Part shown: one piece after another, positions 18,175-27,973 of the stretch
Layout of the letters: every line of letters begins with the position of its first letter
Numbering within the stretch: position 1 is the first letter of the stretch
Assembly (NCBI GenBank): GCA_002449585.1
Contig: DJXD01000068.1
Location: forward strand, 33,675 to 97,674
Source of the DNA: Ruminococcus sp. UBA7013
GTDB taxonomy: Bacteria > Bacillota > Clostridia > Oscillospirales > Ruminococcaceae
Direction of reading: 5' to 3'
DNA length: 64,000 bases
The notes under the pieces: generated by a model
What the model saw: the letters and a program-made list of their open reading frames with translations, nothing else
What the model was told of the DNA's origin: nothing
Database searches by the model: none
Translations under genes and position numbers: made by a program

Positions 18175-19034
18175 GTAAAAACCTTCCGGAATGCATCATA
18201 ATTTGCTGTTTCCCGGCTGGTGTGAAAGATTGCAAATTCCACATGCAAAAATCTGTTTTTGAATGCTGATTCATGTAAAACTGTCTGGTATGCTCTGGCA
18301 ACAACATCAGGAGAATTTCGAAATGCACCGCATCCGAATGCGCCAAGTATTAAAATATCATCCTGATTGGCTGCCGCAATGGTCAGCATATGCCGGGCAC
18401 GGGAAACATGAATTTCAAAAAGTTCCTGATCTGTCAGGGAAATGGCGTGATCATTGCCCGGATTCATGATATTATTCGGCTTTCTTCTGAGATTTGGTGC
18501 GGCACAGGTGAGAATATCCACAGGAAACCATTTTTCTTTCGAAAGGCGTTCCGGAAAATCTGTATCTGACTTGATGACAAGAACATCAGGGGAATAGATG
18601 CAGGCATCTGTATATTTGACATCAGCTCTGTTTCGATGATAGAGATAATAGCTTTCCCAAAGCCATGTTTGTTTTAGACAGGGATATAAAAGCGAACACC
18701 GGCAAAGGCTTTCTTCCTGCGCACGTGAACCATTTTTGACACCACCGCCCGGATTGGTTGCAGATGCAAAATTATGTACAGCAATTCTTGCTTCGGGATA
18801 CTGCTCATGCAAACGGGAAGCCGCCTGAAATGATTTATCAGCAGACACATGAATTTCTGTTTTTCTCTGAGAATCTGCTTCAGGAATGGCCGGATATTCT
18901 TTTGCACGATATAATTTTGTATGTTCTGCCGCATATGCCGCCGCCTGTTTCAGATCCTGATCAGATTCATACCAGTTTTTTGTGTCTTCAAAAATTCTGG
19001 CCATTGTTTCCCTCACAGTTTCACGGATTTCCAT
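18171..19034 (-). CDS. PARG-type poly(ADP-ribose) glycohydrolase-like protein (TIGR02452 family)
   Basis: 287-residue cytoplasmic protein, first gene of the 12-gene operon. It carries the PARG catalytic signature GGG-X7-QEE within SATNPGGGV...AQEE, plus ILGAFGCGAFRNSP, typical of the microbial TIGR02452 macrodomain-like family. Such enzymes cleave ADP-ribose linkages; the natural substrate in bacteria is mostly unknown. AGGAAGG lies upstream of the ATG and a consensus promoter lies at 19068-19096. Leading a GTPase/peptidoglycan operon suggests reversal of an ADP-ribosyl mark on one of its proteins or on RNA, which is inference. Confidence 0.82.
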   Translation of the reverse strand: MEIRETVRETMARIFEDTKNWYESDQDLKQAAAYAAEHTKLYRAKEYPAIPEADSQRKTEIHVSADKSFQAASRLHEQYPEARIAVHNFASATNPGGGVKNGSRAQEESLCRCSLLYPCLKQTWLWESYYLYHRNRADVKYTDACIYSPDVLVIKSDTDFPERLSKEKWFPVDILTCAAPNLRRKPNNIMNPGNDHAISLTDQELFEIHVSRARHMLTIAAANQDDILILGAFGCGAFRNSPDVVARAYQTVLHESAFKNRFLHVEFAIFHTSRETANYDAFRKVFT

Positions 19035-19067
19035 AAAATCACCTTCCTGATATATATTATCTTAATT

Positions 19068-19096
19068 ATTATAACAGACAAAAAAACATTTGTCAA
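19068..19096 (-). promoter_or_regulatory. Sigma-A promoter of the 12-gene operon
   Basis: Minus-strand TTGACA (19096-19091), 17-nt spacer, TATAAT (19073-19068), a perfect consensus. The -35 box is 21 bp from the -35 box of the divergent trkA promoter. Confidence 0.88.
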
Positions 19097-19117
19097 TGTT
19101 TTTTTGGTAAAAATAAG

Positions 19118-19146
19118 TTGACAAATCAGTGAAAACGGTTTATAAT
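19118..19146 (+). promoter_or_regulatory. Sigma-A promoter of trkA-trkH
   Basis: TTGACA (19118-19123), 17-nt spacer, TATAAT (19141-19146): perfect consensus, back to back with the operon promoter on the other strand. Confidence 0.9.
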
Positions 19147-19187
19147 ATTCTTTGGACGGATATTTCCGCCGAAAGGAGTTATCATTT

Positions 19188-20552
19188 TTGGATATTTTAA
19201 TAATCGGCTGCGGCAAAGCCGGAAGTATTCTGACAAAAATTCTCCGTCAGGATGGCCATGATGTCACTGTCATGGATGTTGATGCTGATGTTGTAACCAG
19301 CATGATGGATAATTTTGATGTGCAGAGTATTACTGGAAATGGTTTGATTGTCAAGGATCTGCTGGAAGCAGGTGCGGACAAATCACATGTTGTGATTGCA
19401 ATGACAGATTCAGATGAAACAAATATTATGTGCTGTATGATGGCCAGAAAACTCGGCGCACAGCATAGTATTGCCAGAGTCAGAAATCCCATGTTTGCCG
19501 AACAGATGGTATTTATGCGTGAAAAGCTGGATATTAGTCTTATGATCAATCCGGAATATCAGACAGCAAATGAAATTGCAAGAATGCTCCGGTATCCGAA
19601 TGCAATTCAAGTGGAAAGTTTTGCCGGGGGACGCATGGAACTTGCGGAATTACGTGTCACACCGGGGGGCATCATGGACGGGCTGACATTGCTTTCTCTG
19701 CCTTCTCGCCTGAAACTCAGGCTTCTGGTATGCGCCGTTCTAAGGGAAGATCAATGCTTTATTCCAGACGGCAATTTTATTCTTCAGGGAAATGACAGGA
19801 TTTATATCACTGCCGCTCATAATGAATTAGCAAAATTTTATAAACAGCTAGGAGATGGCAAAAATAGAATTAAATCTGTCATGATCGTCGGAGGCGGCAA
19901 GATTAGTTATTATCTGACCCGTCAGCTCTTAGAATTGGGAATGCAGGTCAAAATTATTGAACAGGACAGAGCAAGATGTGAATTTTTAAGTGATGCCTTT
20001 TCAAAAGCTTCTGTGATCTGTGCAGATGGTACAGATCAGGATGTATTATTAGAAGAAGGGCTTGCCAATGCAGATGCTTGTATTACGCTGACCGGCATTG
20101 ATGAAGAGAATATTATTTTATCTCTGTATGCGAAGAAAATGGGTGTTGACAAGATTGTCACGAAAATCAATCGGCCGTCACTGCTTCCGATTTCGGATAG
20201 TGTCGGACTGGAAAATATTGTATCTCCTAAGAATACTACTGCTGCATTGATTTTGCAATATGTCCGTGGAAAAGAAAATTCCAAAGGGAGCGGCATTAAT
20301 ACGCTGTATCGGCTGGCAGATGAAAAACTGGAGGCGATTGAATTTATTATCCGAAGTGATGCCCGGCATTTGGAAATTCCACTGAAAAAATTAAGAATTA
20401 ATCCGGGATTTCTGATTGCAGGAATTATCCGGAATAATAAAAGAATTATTCCGACTGGTGACGATGTTTTTAAGAAAAATGACAGTGTGATTGTTGTCAC
20501 AACAAGGCAGAAGGTCACAAGCTTTGATGATATTTTCCGAGGTGAACGCTAA
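19188..20552 (+). CDS. trkA: Trk potassium uptake regulatory subunit TrkA
   Basis: 454-residue peripheral membrane protein that gates the TrkH channel in response to nucleotides. Two RCK repeats are visible: each starts with a Rossmann glycine motif (IIGCGKAGS near residue 5, IVGGGKISY near residue 230) followed by the conserved acidic residue, and each ends in a TrkA-C domain. Start chosen at TTG (MDILIIGCGKAG) because GGAG lies 9 nt upstream and the Rossmann strand normally begins at residue 2-3; the upstream in-frame ATG would add 12 atypical residues. trkH begins 3 nt after its stop. Confidence 0.92.
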   Translation: MDILIIGCGKAGSILTKILRQDGHDVTVMDVDADVVTSMMDNFDVQSITGNGLIVKDLLEAGADKSHVVIAMTDSDETNIMCCMMARKLGAQHSIARVRNPMFAEQMVFMREKLDISLMINPEYQTANEIARMLRYPNAIQVESFAGGRMELAELRVTPGGIMDGLTLLSLPSRLKLRLLVCAVLREDQCFIPDGNFILQGNDRIYITAAHNELAKFYKQLGDGKNRIKSVMIVGGGKISYYLTRQLLELGMQVKIIEQDRARCEFLSDAFSKASVICADGTDQDVLLEEGLANADACITLTGIDEENIILSLYAKKMGVDKIVTKINRPSLLPISDSVGLENIVSPKNTTAALILQYVRGKENSKGSGINTLYRLADEKLEAIEFIIRSDARHLEIPLKKLRINPGFLIAGIIRNNKRIIPTGDDVFKKNDSVIVVTTRQKVTSFDDIFRGER

Positions 20553-20554
20553 TC

Positions 20555-22000
20555 ATGAATTATAAAATGATCAGCTGGCTGATGGGGCAAATCATCCGTG
20601 TGCTGGGGCTTCTGATGCTGCTGCCGCTGCTGGTCAGCCTGATTTATCATGAACCGGAAAGCATGAAAGCGTTCTTGATCATGGCTGTTGGATTGGTGGT
20701 GATTGGCACATTGATCACGCTGAAAAAACCGGAAAACAAAGATATTTATACAAGGGAAGGGATGGCAACTGTAGCACTGACATGGATTTTGGTTTCTATA
20801 TTAGGTGCGCTTCCTTATGTATTATCCGGAGAAATTCCAAATCTGGCAGATGCTATATTTGAAACAGCATCAGGATTTACAACAACAGGCTCAACCATCT
20901 TGAATGATATTGAATCTATGTCAAAGGCCTGTTTATTTTGGAGGAGTTTTTCTCATTTTCTGGGAGGTATGGGCGTTCTGATTTTGATGCTGGCTGTTAT
21001 GCCGCAGAATGATACCAAAACAATGCATTTGGTTCGAGCAGAATCGGCAGGGCCTACCGCCGGAAAGCTGACAGCAAAAATGAGTTCTTCCATCAGGACA
21101 TTATATATTATATATATTGGCCTGACAGCTTTGGAGACGATATTATTATTATTCAGCAAAATGAATTTCTTTGAAGCAATTAATACAGCATTTTCCACTG
21201 CTGGAACGGGCGGCTTTGGATTGACAAATCATAGTATTACAGATTATGATAGTGCCTATATTGATGTTATAATTACGATTTTTATGCTGTTGTTCTCGAT
21301 TAATTTCACGCTGTATTATTTATTGCTGACAAAGAAGTTTTCACAGGTATTCCAGAATGAAGAACTTCGCTTTTTCCTGAGCATCGTTGCAGGATCTTCG
21401 CTCTTGATTGCATTTAATATTATGCCGATTTATGGGAATTTTCTGCATTCGCTGAGATATTCTTCTTTTCAGGTACTCACAATGATTTCTACAGCAGGCT
21501 TTGCAACAGCTGATTTCACAGAATGGCCATTTTTCTCACAGATGATATTATTATTATTAATGTTTGTGGGTGGCTGTGCAGGATCTACCGGCGGCGGCCT
21601 GAAAGTGATGAGAATTTTAATTCTCTGTAAAACAGCATTCCGTGAAATCAAGAGAGTTCTGAATCCACGGGCGGTGGTTTCTGTCAAATGTGATGGCCGG
21701 GCGGTAGATAAAGAAATTGTTCATGGCATTAGCTTTTATTTTGTCGTCTTCATGTTATTATCTGCCGTTTCCATGCTTTTATTATCGCTTGACGGACATG
21801 ATATTCCTACTACAGTTACGGCAGTCATTACTTGTCTGAACAATGTAGGCCCTGGCTTGAATGAAATCAGTCCTTCCGGAAATTTTTCAGGCTTTTCCAG
21901 CTGGGCTAAAATTTTATTAAGTCTGGATATGCTTCTTGGAAGATTGGAAATTTATCCCATGCTGGTATTATTTACAATCCGGAAAAATAAAAAAATATAA
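20555..22000 (+). CDS. trkH: Trk potassium uptake channel subunit TrkH
   Basis: 481-residue integral membrane protein with four pore-loop repeats. Selectivity-filter glycines are visible in TASGFTTTGSTI, STAGTGGFGLTNHS, ISTAGFATADF and CLNNVGPGLNEI, and GGCAGSTGGGLKVMR is typical of the TrkH core. Together with TrkA it imports potassium. It ends in a strong intrinsic terminator, so the operon is trkA-trkH only. Confidence 0.92.
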   Translation: MNYKMISWLMGQIIRVLGLLMLLPLLVSLIYHEPESMKAFLIMAVGLVVIGTLITLKKPENKDIYTREGMATVALTWILVSILGALPYVLSGEIPNLADAIFETASGFTTTGSTILNDIESMSKACLFWRSFSHFLGGMGVLILMLAVMPQNDTKTMHLVRAESAGPTAGKLTAKMSSSIRTLYIIYIGLTALETILLLFSKMNFFEAINTAFSTAGTGGFGLTNHSITDYDSAYIDVIITIFMLLFSINFTLYYLLLTKKFSQVFQNEELRFFLSIVAGSSLLIAFNIMPIYGNFLHSLRYSSFQVLTMISTAGFATADFTEWPFFSQMILLLLMFVGGCAGSTGGGLKVMRILILCKTAFREIKRVLNPRAVVSVKCDGRAVDKEIVHGISFYFVVFMLLSAVSMLLLSLDGHDIPTTVTAVITCLNNVGPGLNEISPSGNFSGFSSWAKILLSLDMLLGRLEIYPMLVLFTIRKNKKI

Positions 22001-22037
22001 AAATTTTCCCTGTAGTGTACTACAGGGAATTTTTTTT
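22001..22037 (+). terminator. Intrinsic terminator of trkAH
   Basis: Stem TTCCCTGTAG / CTACAGGGAA with loop TGTA, followed by eight T residues. Confidence 0.9.
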
Positions 22038-22048
22038 GCTGAAAAAAT

Positions 22049-22077
22049 TTGACTTCTTTTGATTTATATGTTATAAT
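22049..22077 (+). promoter_or_regulatory. Promoter of ADP-ribosylglycohydrolase/LRR gene group
   Basis: TTGACT (22049-22054), 17-nt spacer, TATAAT (22072-22077), just after the trkH terminator. Confidence 0.85.
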
Positions 22078-22111
22078 AGATAAAACTGATCATGAAATGA
22101 GGTTAAATTTT

Positions 22112-23101
22112 ATGAAAAATCAAGATCAATATCAGGGCTGTCTGGTCGGCGGTGCGGCTGGTGATGCGCTGGGCTATGAAGTGGAATTTATGCGCAGGCG
22201 TGCGATTTTAAGAGAATTCGGCCAGGATGGCATTACAGAATATGTCCTGCATCATGGAAAGGCTGTTTTTTCGGATGATACGCAAATGACACTGTTCACG
22301 GCTGATGGACTGCTGAATGAAGAAGAACCTTCCAGATATATCCGTTCTGTGAGAAAAGCTTATCTTGCATGGTATGCTACACAGAATAAAAGCTTTCACA
22401 GTGATATGGGCTCTGGCCTTTTGGATATTCCGGAATTATTTGCCAGACGTGCCCCCGGTATGACATGCATGAATGCGCTTTCACAGGGCGGAAATGGTAC
22501 GCCGGAAGAGCCGCTTAATGATAGTAAAGGTTGCGGCGGTGTTATGAGAACTGCTCCCATCGGTCTGGTCTCTCTCAATGCGGAACAAACTGTCACAATT
22601 GGCGCAGAAGCGGCGGCATTAACCCATGGTCATCCGCTGGGCTGGCTTCCGGGCGGCATGTTTTCAGAAATGATCCGTCTGCTGGCACAGGAACAGTATT
22701 CCATCCGGGATGCCGCAAAAAGTGCTTTGGAAACAACAGAAAAAATCTATCCGGATACAGAATATCTTTCTGATTTTCATGATATTATTATGAATGCTTT
22801 GACATTGGCTGATCAAACTGGTGTTCCACATGAAGCTGTCAAAGAAATCGGTGAAGGCTGGGTAGGCGATGAAGCACTAGCAATTGCTATTTATTGTGCG
22901 GCAAAATTTGAATCTGATTTTGATCTGTGTCTGAAAACAGCAGTTAATCATGATGGTGATAGTGATAGTACTGGTGCAATTGCAGGGAATCTGCTGGGCG
23001 CAAAGATCGGGCTTTCCGGTATTCCTGAAAAATATCAGAAAAATCTGGAATTATATGATTTATTAATTCAAATGGCTGATCGTTTATATCAGAAAGGCTA
23101 A
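22112..23101 (+). CDS. DraG-type ADP-ribosylglycohydrolase
   Basis: 329-residue all-helical dimetal hydrolase. Metal-binding motifs of the family are visible: GGAAGDALG near the N-terminus, SDDTQM, GCGGVMR, and the C-terminal HDGDSDSTGAIAGN. Family members remove ADP-ribose from Arg, Ser, nucleotides or DNA bases; the substrate here is not predictable. ATG at 22112 is supported by GAGG 9 nt upstream. The GH3-LRR gene starts 3 nt after the stop, so both are co-expressed. Confidence 0.88.
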   Translation: MKNQDQYQGCLVGGAAGDALGYEVEFMRRRAILREFGQDGITEYVLHHGKAVFSDDTQMTLFTADGLLNEEEPSRYIRSVRKAYLAWYATQNKSFHSDMGSGLLDIPELFARRAPGMTCMNALSQGGNGTPEEPLNDSKGCGGVMRTAPIGLVSLNAEQTVTIGAEAAALTHGHPLGWLPGGMFSEMIRLLAQEQYSIRDAAKSALETTEKIYPDTEYLSDFHDIIMNALTLADQTGVPHEAVKEIGEGWVGDEALAIAIYCAAKFESDFDLCLKTAVNHDGDSDSTGAIAGNLLGAKIGLSGIPEKYQKNLELYDLLIQMADRLYQKG

Positions 23102-23103
23102 TT

Positions 23104-26100
23104 ATGAAGAAAATATTAGATTGGGAAAAATATCTTTCTGTTGCGGCACAGGCCGCAGCAGAAGGAATTGTAATGCTGGAAAATAAAAATCATGCGCTCC
23201 CTTTGGATGATTCTGAAGAAATCGCATTATTTGGCAGAATGCAGACGCATTATTATAAATCCGGCACAGGTTCAGGCGGAATGGTGAATGTCTCTCATGT
23301 AATAGATATACCAGAGGGACTTAAAAATGCAGGAATCCGGATGAATCAGAAATTAGCAGATTTTTATCAGAAATGGGAAGAGCAATTCCCTTATGAATCT
23401 GGAAGCGGCTGGAGCGGTGAACCTTGGTCACAGAAAGAAGCCGTTCTTGAGGAATCTTTTGTCAAAGAAATCGCAGAATCCTGTAAAATCGCTGTTGTAA
23501 TTATCGCACGGACTGCCGGAGAAGAACAGGATCATAGACTTGAGAAAGGCTCTTATCTGCTGACTGATGCTGAAACAGATATGATCCGCCTGACAAGAAA
23601 ATATTTTCAGAAATTAATTATTTTATTAAATACTGGTAATCTGATAGATCTGCATTTTATAGATGAATATCAGCCTGATGCTGTATTATATATCTGGCAG
23701 GGCGGCATGATCGGGGGAACAGGTGCGGCCAAAGTGCTGACGGGTGAAATTTCTCCATGCGGAAAGCTCCCGGATACAATTGCTTATAAAATTCAGGATT
23801 ATCCCTCTGATTCTGATTTTGGAAATCAAGATACAGATTTTTATACAGAAGATATTTATGTTGGCTATCGCTTTTTTGAAACAATGGGAAAAGAAAAAGT
23901 TCGTTATCCATTCGGCTATGGATTGAGCTATACCCGTTTCGAGATAAAATCCGGTATATGGCATATTAATGAAGAAACCCAACAAGTGGAAATTCATGTT
24001 GCTGTTACAAATATCGGAAATGTTCCCGGAAAAGAAGTGATTCAGATCTATTGCAAAGCCCCTCACGGGAAACTTGATAAGCCTGCCCGTGTCCTGACAG
24101 CCTTTCAGAAAACAAAAACACTTGCCCCCGGTGAAACACAGGAATTTGATATTCCCCTGATTCCTCCTGTTTCTTATGATGATAAAAATATTACAGAATA
24201 TCCCTATTGTAATGTTCTGGAAGCTGGAGAATATCAGTTTTATATTGGCTCAGATGTCAGAAATGCAAAACATGAGGCCAGTATCGTACTTTCTGAAACA
24301 GTGGCCAGTTCAAAGAAAAAGCAGTGTCTTGCGCCTGTACAGGCATTTAACCGGATGACAAATAATCAGCATAAATTCGAGCCTGTTCCATTAAGAAAAT
24401 ATGAACCAGAAGACCGCATACTTGAAAATCAGCCGGAGGAATTCCCCCCAACACAGAAAAAATCTGTCCTCGCTGATGTGCTTCATGGTCATGTTACTAT
24501 GGAAGAATTTATTGCACAATTTTCAGATGTGCAACTAATGCAGATCATTTGCGGTGAAGGCATGGGAAGCCCTCGTGTTACACCTGGTACAGCCGCTGCA
24601 TTCGGAGGTGTGACAGATGATCTCATTTCTTATGGCATTCCTGCTGCCTGCTGTGCAGATGGCCCTTCTGGTATTCGCATGGATTCTGGTACAGAAGCAT
24701 TCAGTCTGCCCATAGGTACAATGTTGGCCTCTACTTTCAATCCCGAACTGATTACAGAATTATTTAGTTTTGTCGGCATGGAATTGGCTGCAAATCAAAT
24801 TGATTGTCTGCTAGCTCCGGGCATGAATATTCATCGTCATCCGCTCAATGGCCGTAATTTTGAATATTTTTCAGAAGATCCCCTTTTGACTGGCATCATG
24901 GCATGTGCTGAGCTGAAAGGCTTGCATCAGTCCAATGTTACCGGAACACTCAAACATTTTTGTGCCAATAATCAAGAAACAAATCGTCATATGTTGAATT
25001 CTGTCGTTTCAGAACGAGCTCTCCGTGAAATCTATCTCAGAGGGTTTGAAATCGCTGTCAAAGAAGGATCTGCAAAATCTATTATGACAACATACGGCTT
25101 GATCAATGACATCCGGACACCATGTAATTATGATCTTTGTACTGAAATTCTCCGTCATGAATGGGGTTTCACAGGTTTCGTTATGACAGATTGGTGGACA
25201 GATCTTAACTCACTGAACACTGAAAAAAGTGGCGGTGATCTGAAAGCCATGATTCATGCACAGAATGATATTTACATGGTCAGCAATGATTTTACTGAAC
25301 TTCTGAATGGTACATTTATCTCAGCACGTTCCCAATTGCAAAGAAACGCTGCAAATCTCTGCAATTTTCTGATGCATACCAATGCAATGAAGCGATTGCT
25401 GGGGGAAGAAACAGAAATTGAAATCATCAATCGCCCCGATCAGATCACAGAACAGCAGAAAGAAATAAAATTTTATGAGCTTGATGCAGAAATCACGATT
25501 GATCTGCATGATGTAAAAGTCAGCAAAGGCAGTTCTTATAGCTTTGGCCTTCATCTTAAAAATACAGGCTGGTATGAAGCCGTTCTAACCGCATCCAGCA
25601 AACAAAACCCCCGTGCACAAATGACAGTAACACTTTTCTGCATGGGAACAGCGGCCGGATCATTCACATGGAACGGCACAAAAGGAAATCCTGTTTCCCA
25701 GTCCAAACTATTACCCATGCTTTCTGAATACAGTACAATCCGCCTTTATTTCGCACAGAATGGCCTTGATCTGCATCAAATCACATTCCGGAAGCCGACA
25801 GTGCTGAAAATTCCGGAAGGCATACAGACAATAGAAAGTATGGAATATTTTAGAAAATATATCGAGAAAGTCATCATTCCCGATACTGTTTCGAGAATCG
25901 GTGAAGATGCTTTTTCGTACTGTTTTGAATTGAAAGAAGTGATCTTTGAGAATCCAAAAGGCCAGAAACAGGATACTGTGATAGAAGAAAATGCATTTTC
26001 TAACTGTTCTATCAGTCAGATTATCATTCCTGAAGGAGTCACAACTATCAAAAAAAATGCTTTCTATGGCTGTGCTAGGCTGAAAAGTGTATTTCTTCCG

Positions 26101-26874
26101 GCATCTTTAACAGAAATCCATCCGCAAGCATTCAGAAGTTGCTTTGAACTGAAAGAAGTTCATGTTTCAAGTGAAAATCCGGAATATGTCAGTGTTGATG
26201 GTGTTCTGTATGATAAAAATAGGGAAACTCTGATCTATTGGCCATGTAACAAAACGCCTTTTCAGCTTCCTGAAACTGTCACAGGAATTGAACATTTTGC
26301 CTGTAATGGCATAAATCAGAAATCTATTGTCATTCCGGACAATGTCCTGGCCATTGGAAACAGTGCTTTTTTTGATGCTGAAACTTTGGAAGAATTAATT
26401 ATTCCGGATACTGTTATTTATATTGGAAAAAATATTTGTGGTGCTTCACGGTTTCGAAGTTCTAAAATTTTGCTTCATCGGAATGGCATTGAAGTTTTGA
26501 CATATAAAAATCTGCTCAGTGATGTTTTGCATATGATTGATAAAAAAGATTTTTCAATACTTTGCCCCAGTATCCGCCGAGCTGTTGCCTTACAGATGTT
26601 TTTGAAAGATCCTTGTGATTTCTATGTTAATTATTATATCAAAAAGCATGTAAAAGAAGTATTTTTCAGGCTGATCCGGAAAGAAACGCCTGAAGCGATG
26701 CAATATTTTCTGACACATGGCGATTTCATCACAAAGGAAAATATTGATGAAATTATTCTATATGCCATTGAAAAGAAGAAATCAGAAATGCAGGTTTTGC
26801 TGACAGATTATAAAAATACACATATTGGCTATGATGATTCTGAAACGATCATCAAGAGAAAATTTGCATTATGA
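23104..26874 (+). CDS. Circularly permuted GH3 glycosidase fused to BspA-type leucine-rich repeats
   Basis: 1256 residues, no signal peptide, so cytoplasmic. Order: GH3 C-terminal domain (about 10-260), fibronectin-like domain (290-385), GH3 TIM barrel (455-740) with the nucleophile region FVMTDWW (Asp696) and the KHF/NNQE segment, a beta-sandwich resembling a carbohydrate-binding module (785-895), LRR_5 repeats (895-1130) and a helical tail ending YDDSETIIKRKFAL. The reversed GH3 order is known in rumen beta-glucosidases (for example from Ruminococcus albus and Butyrivibrio). The LRR part and tail match the next three genes, implying fusion of a glycosidase with this LRR family. Substrate not predictable; beta-glucoside cleavage is likely. 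Confidence 0.85.
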   Translation: MKKILDWEKYLSVAAQAAAEGIVMLENKNHALPLDDSEEIALFGRMQTHYYKSGTGSGGMVNVSHVIDIPEGLKNAGIRMNQKLADFYQKWEEQFPYESGSGWSGEPWSQKEAVLEESFVKEIAESCKIAVVIIARTAGEEQDHRLEKGSYLLTDAETDMIRLTRKYFQKLIILLNTGNLIDLHFIDEYQPDAVLYIWQGGMIGGTGAAKVLTGEISPCGKLPDTIAYKIQDYPSDSDFGNQDTDFYTEDIYVGYRFFETMGKEKVRYPFGYGLSYTRFEIKSGIWHINEETQQVEIHVAVTNIGNVPGKEVIQIYCKAPHGKLDKPARVLTAFQKTKTLAPGETQEFDIPLIPPVSYDDKNITEYPYCNVLEAGEYQFYIGSDVRNAKHEASIVLSETVASSKKKQCLAPVQAFNRMTNNQHKFEPVPLRKYEPEDRILENQPEEFPPTQKKSVLADVLHGHVTMEEFIAQFSDVQLMQIICGEGMGSPRVTPGTAAAFGGVTDDLISYGIPAACCADGPSGIRMDSGTEAFSLPIGTMLASTFNPELITELFSFVGMELAANQIDCLLAPGMNIHRHPLNGRNFEYFSEDPLLTGIMACAELKGLHQSNVTGTLKHFCANNQETNRHMLNSVVSERALREIYLRGFEIAVKEGSAKSIMTTYGLINDIRTPCNYDLCTEILRHEWGFTGFVMTDWWTDLNSLNTEKSGGDLKAMIHAQNDIYMVSNDFTELLNGTFISARSQLQRNAANLCNFLMHTNAMKRLLGEETEIEIINRPDQITEQQKEIKFYELDAEITIDLHDVKVSKGSSYSFGLHLKNTGWYEAVLTASSKQNPRAQMTVTLFCMGTAAGSFTWNGTKGNPVSQSKLLPMLSEYSTIRLYFAQNGLDLHQITFRKPTVLKIPEGIQTIESMEYFRKYIEKVIIPDTVSRIGEDAFSYCFELKEVIFENPKGQKQDTVIEENAFSNCSISQIIIPEGVTTIKKNAFYGCARLKSVFLPASLTEIHPQAFRSCFELKEVHVSSENPEYVSVDGVLYDKNRETLIYWPCNKTPFQLPETVTGIEHFACNGINQKSIVIPDNVLAIGNSAFFDAETLEELIIPDTVIYIGKNICGASRFRSSKILLHRNGIEVLTYKNLLSDVLHMIDKKDFSILCPSIRRAVALQMFLKDPCDFYVNYYIKKHVKEVFFRLIRKETPEAMQYFLTHGDFITKENIDEIILYAIEKKKSEMQVLLTDYKNTHIGYDDSETIIKRKFAL

Positions 26875-26882
26875 GGTGAAAT

Positions 26883-27965
26883 ATGGCATTTGAAATTGAA
26901 GATCATGTATTGATCAAATATATACCAGAGCCGAATGAAACAAAAGTCATTGTTCCGGAGGGGATCACAGAAATCAAAACATTTGCTTTTGGCAGTTGTT
27001 CCAATCTGAAAGAAGTGATTCTCCCGGAAGGTTTGATTAAGATGGGAAGAGATGTATTTTCTAGTTGCCGTTCTCTTGAAAAAATTATCATTCCAGATAG
27101 CGTGATTATGATGCATACCCGTACATTTATGGACTGTGATGCTCTTGAGAAAATAACACTTCCTAAAAATTTACAGATCATTAAAAGCGATCTTTTTCTG
27201 TGTTGTAAGCATCTGAAAGAAATTGATATTCCAGATGGTGTGACAAAAATCGAATCAGGAGCATTTCATGATTGTATTAGATTAAAACAAGTTCATCTTC
27301 CGGAAAGTGTGCGGTATGTCGGAGAACAGGCATTTTCCGGAACGGCATGGCTTCGGACACAGCAGAAGAAAAATGCTCTTGTGATCGCCGGAAATGTCCT
27401 GATTAAAGCAAAACCTGTAAATGGTGTTGTCATTGTTCCGGATACTGTAAAAACGATTGCACAATGTGCATTTTATAATGATCCGAAACTTGAAAAGCTT
27501 GTGATTCCGCCGCATATTCTAAATCTGGATGGCGCAATTATTGGTTGTCGAAATCTGAAAACAATTACCTGTGAGGGATTTACATTTTCTGCAAATCCAA
27601 ATAAAACTTATTTATTTATCAGAATGCTTTCTCAAAGAGATTTCTCACCAAGAATGGCTTTGAATATCAAATATCGCTTCTTATGGGAATTATTTGATTC
27701 CAGACAGGATGACCCGGAATTGAATGCTTATATTAAAAAGCATTTCTTGAAAATGTGTCAGTTCCTGATTGATGAAAATCAGATCTCTGTTATGAAAAAA
27801 TTGTTTTCGATAGGCTGGATTCATAAGCGTAATATTGATAAGCTTATTTCTTATGCAATTGATCATCAGAAGACAGAAATGCAAATCCTGCTGATGGATT
27901 ATAAAAATACACATATCGGCTATGATGATACAGGAACAATCATCAAGAAAAAATTTGCATTATGA
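26883..27965 (+). CDS. BspA-type leucine-rich repeat protein 1
   Basis: 360 residues without signal peptide or membrane segment. Residues 10-225 are LRR_5 repeats of about 23 residues with the pattern IPEGVxxIxxxAFxxCxxLxxIxLP. The tail (about 230-360) ends in KNTHIGYDDTGTIIKKKFAL, nearly identical to that of its neighbours. GAGGTG precedes the start. BspA repeats usually mediate protein contacts; most are secreted, so a cytoplasmic set is unusual. Partners unknown. Confidence 0.8.
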   Translation: MAFEIEDHVLIKYIPEPNETKVIVPEGITEIKTFAFGSCSNLKEVILPEGLIKMGRDVFSSCRSLEKIIIPDSVIMMHTRTFMDCDALEKITLPKNLQIIKSDLFLCCKHLKEIDIPDGVTKIESGAFHDCIRLKQVHLPESVRYVGEQAFSGTAWLRTQQKKNALVIAGNVLIKAKPVNGVVIVPDTVKTIAQCAFYNDPKLEKLVIPPHILNLDGAIIGCRNLKTITCEGFTFSANPNKTYLFIRMLSQRDFSPRMALNIKYRFLWELFDSRQDDPELNAYIKKHFLKMCQFLIDENQISVMKKLFSIGWIHKRNIDKLISYAIDHQKTEMQILLMDYKNTHIGYDDTGTIIKKKFAL

Positions 27966-27973
27966 GGTGCAAT

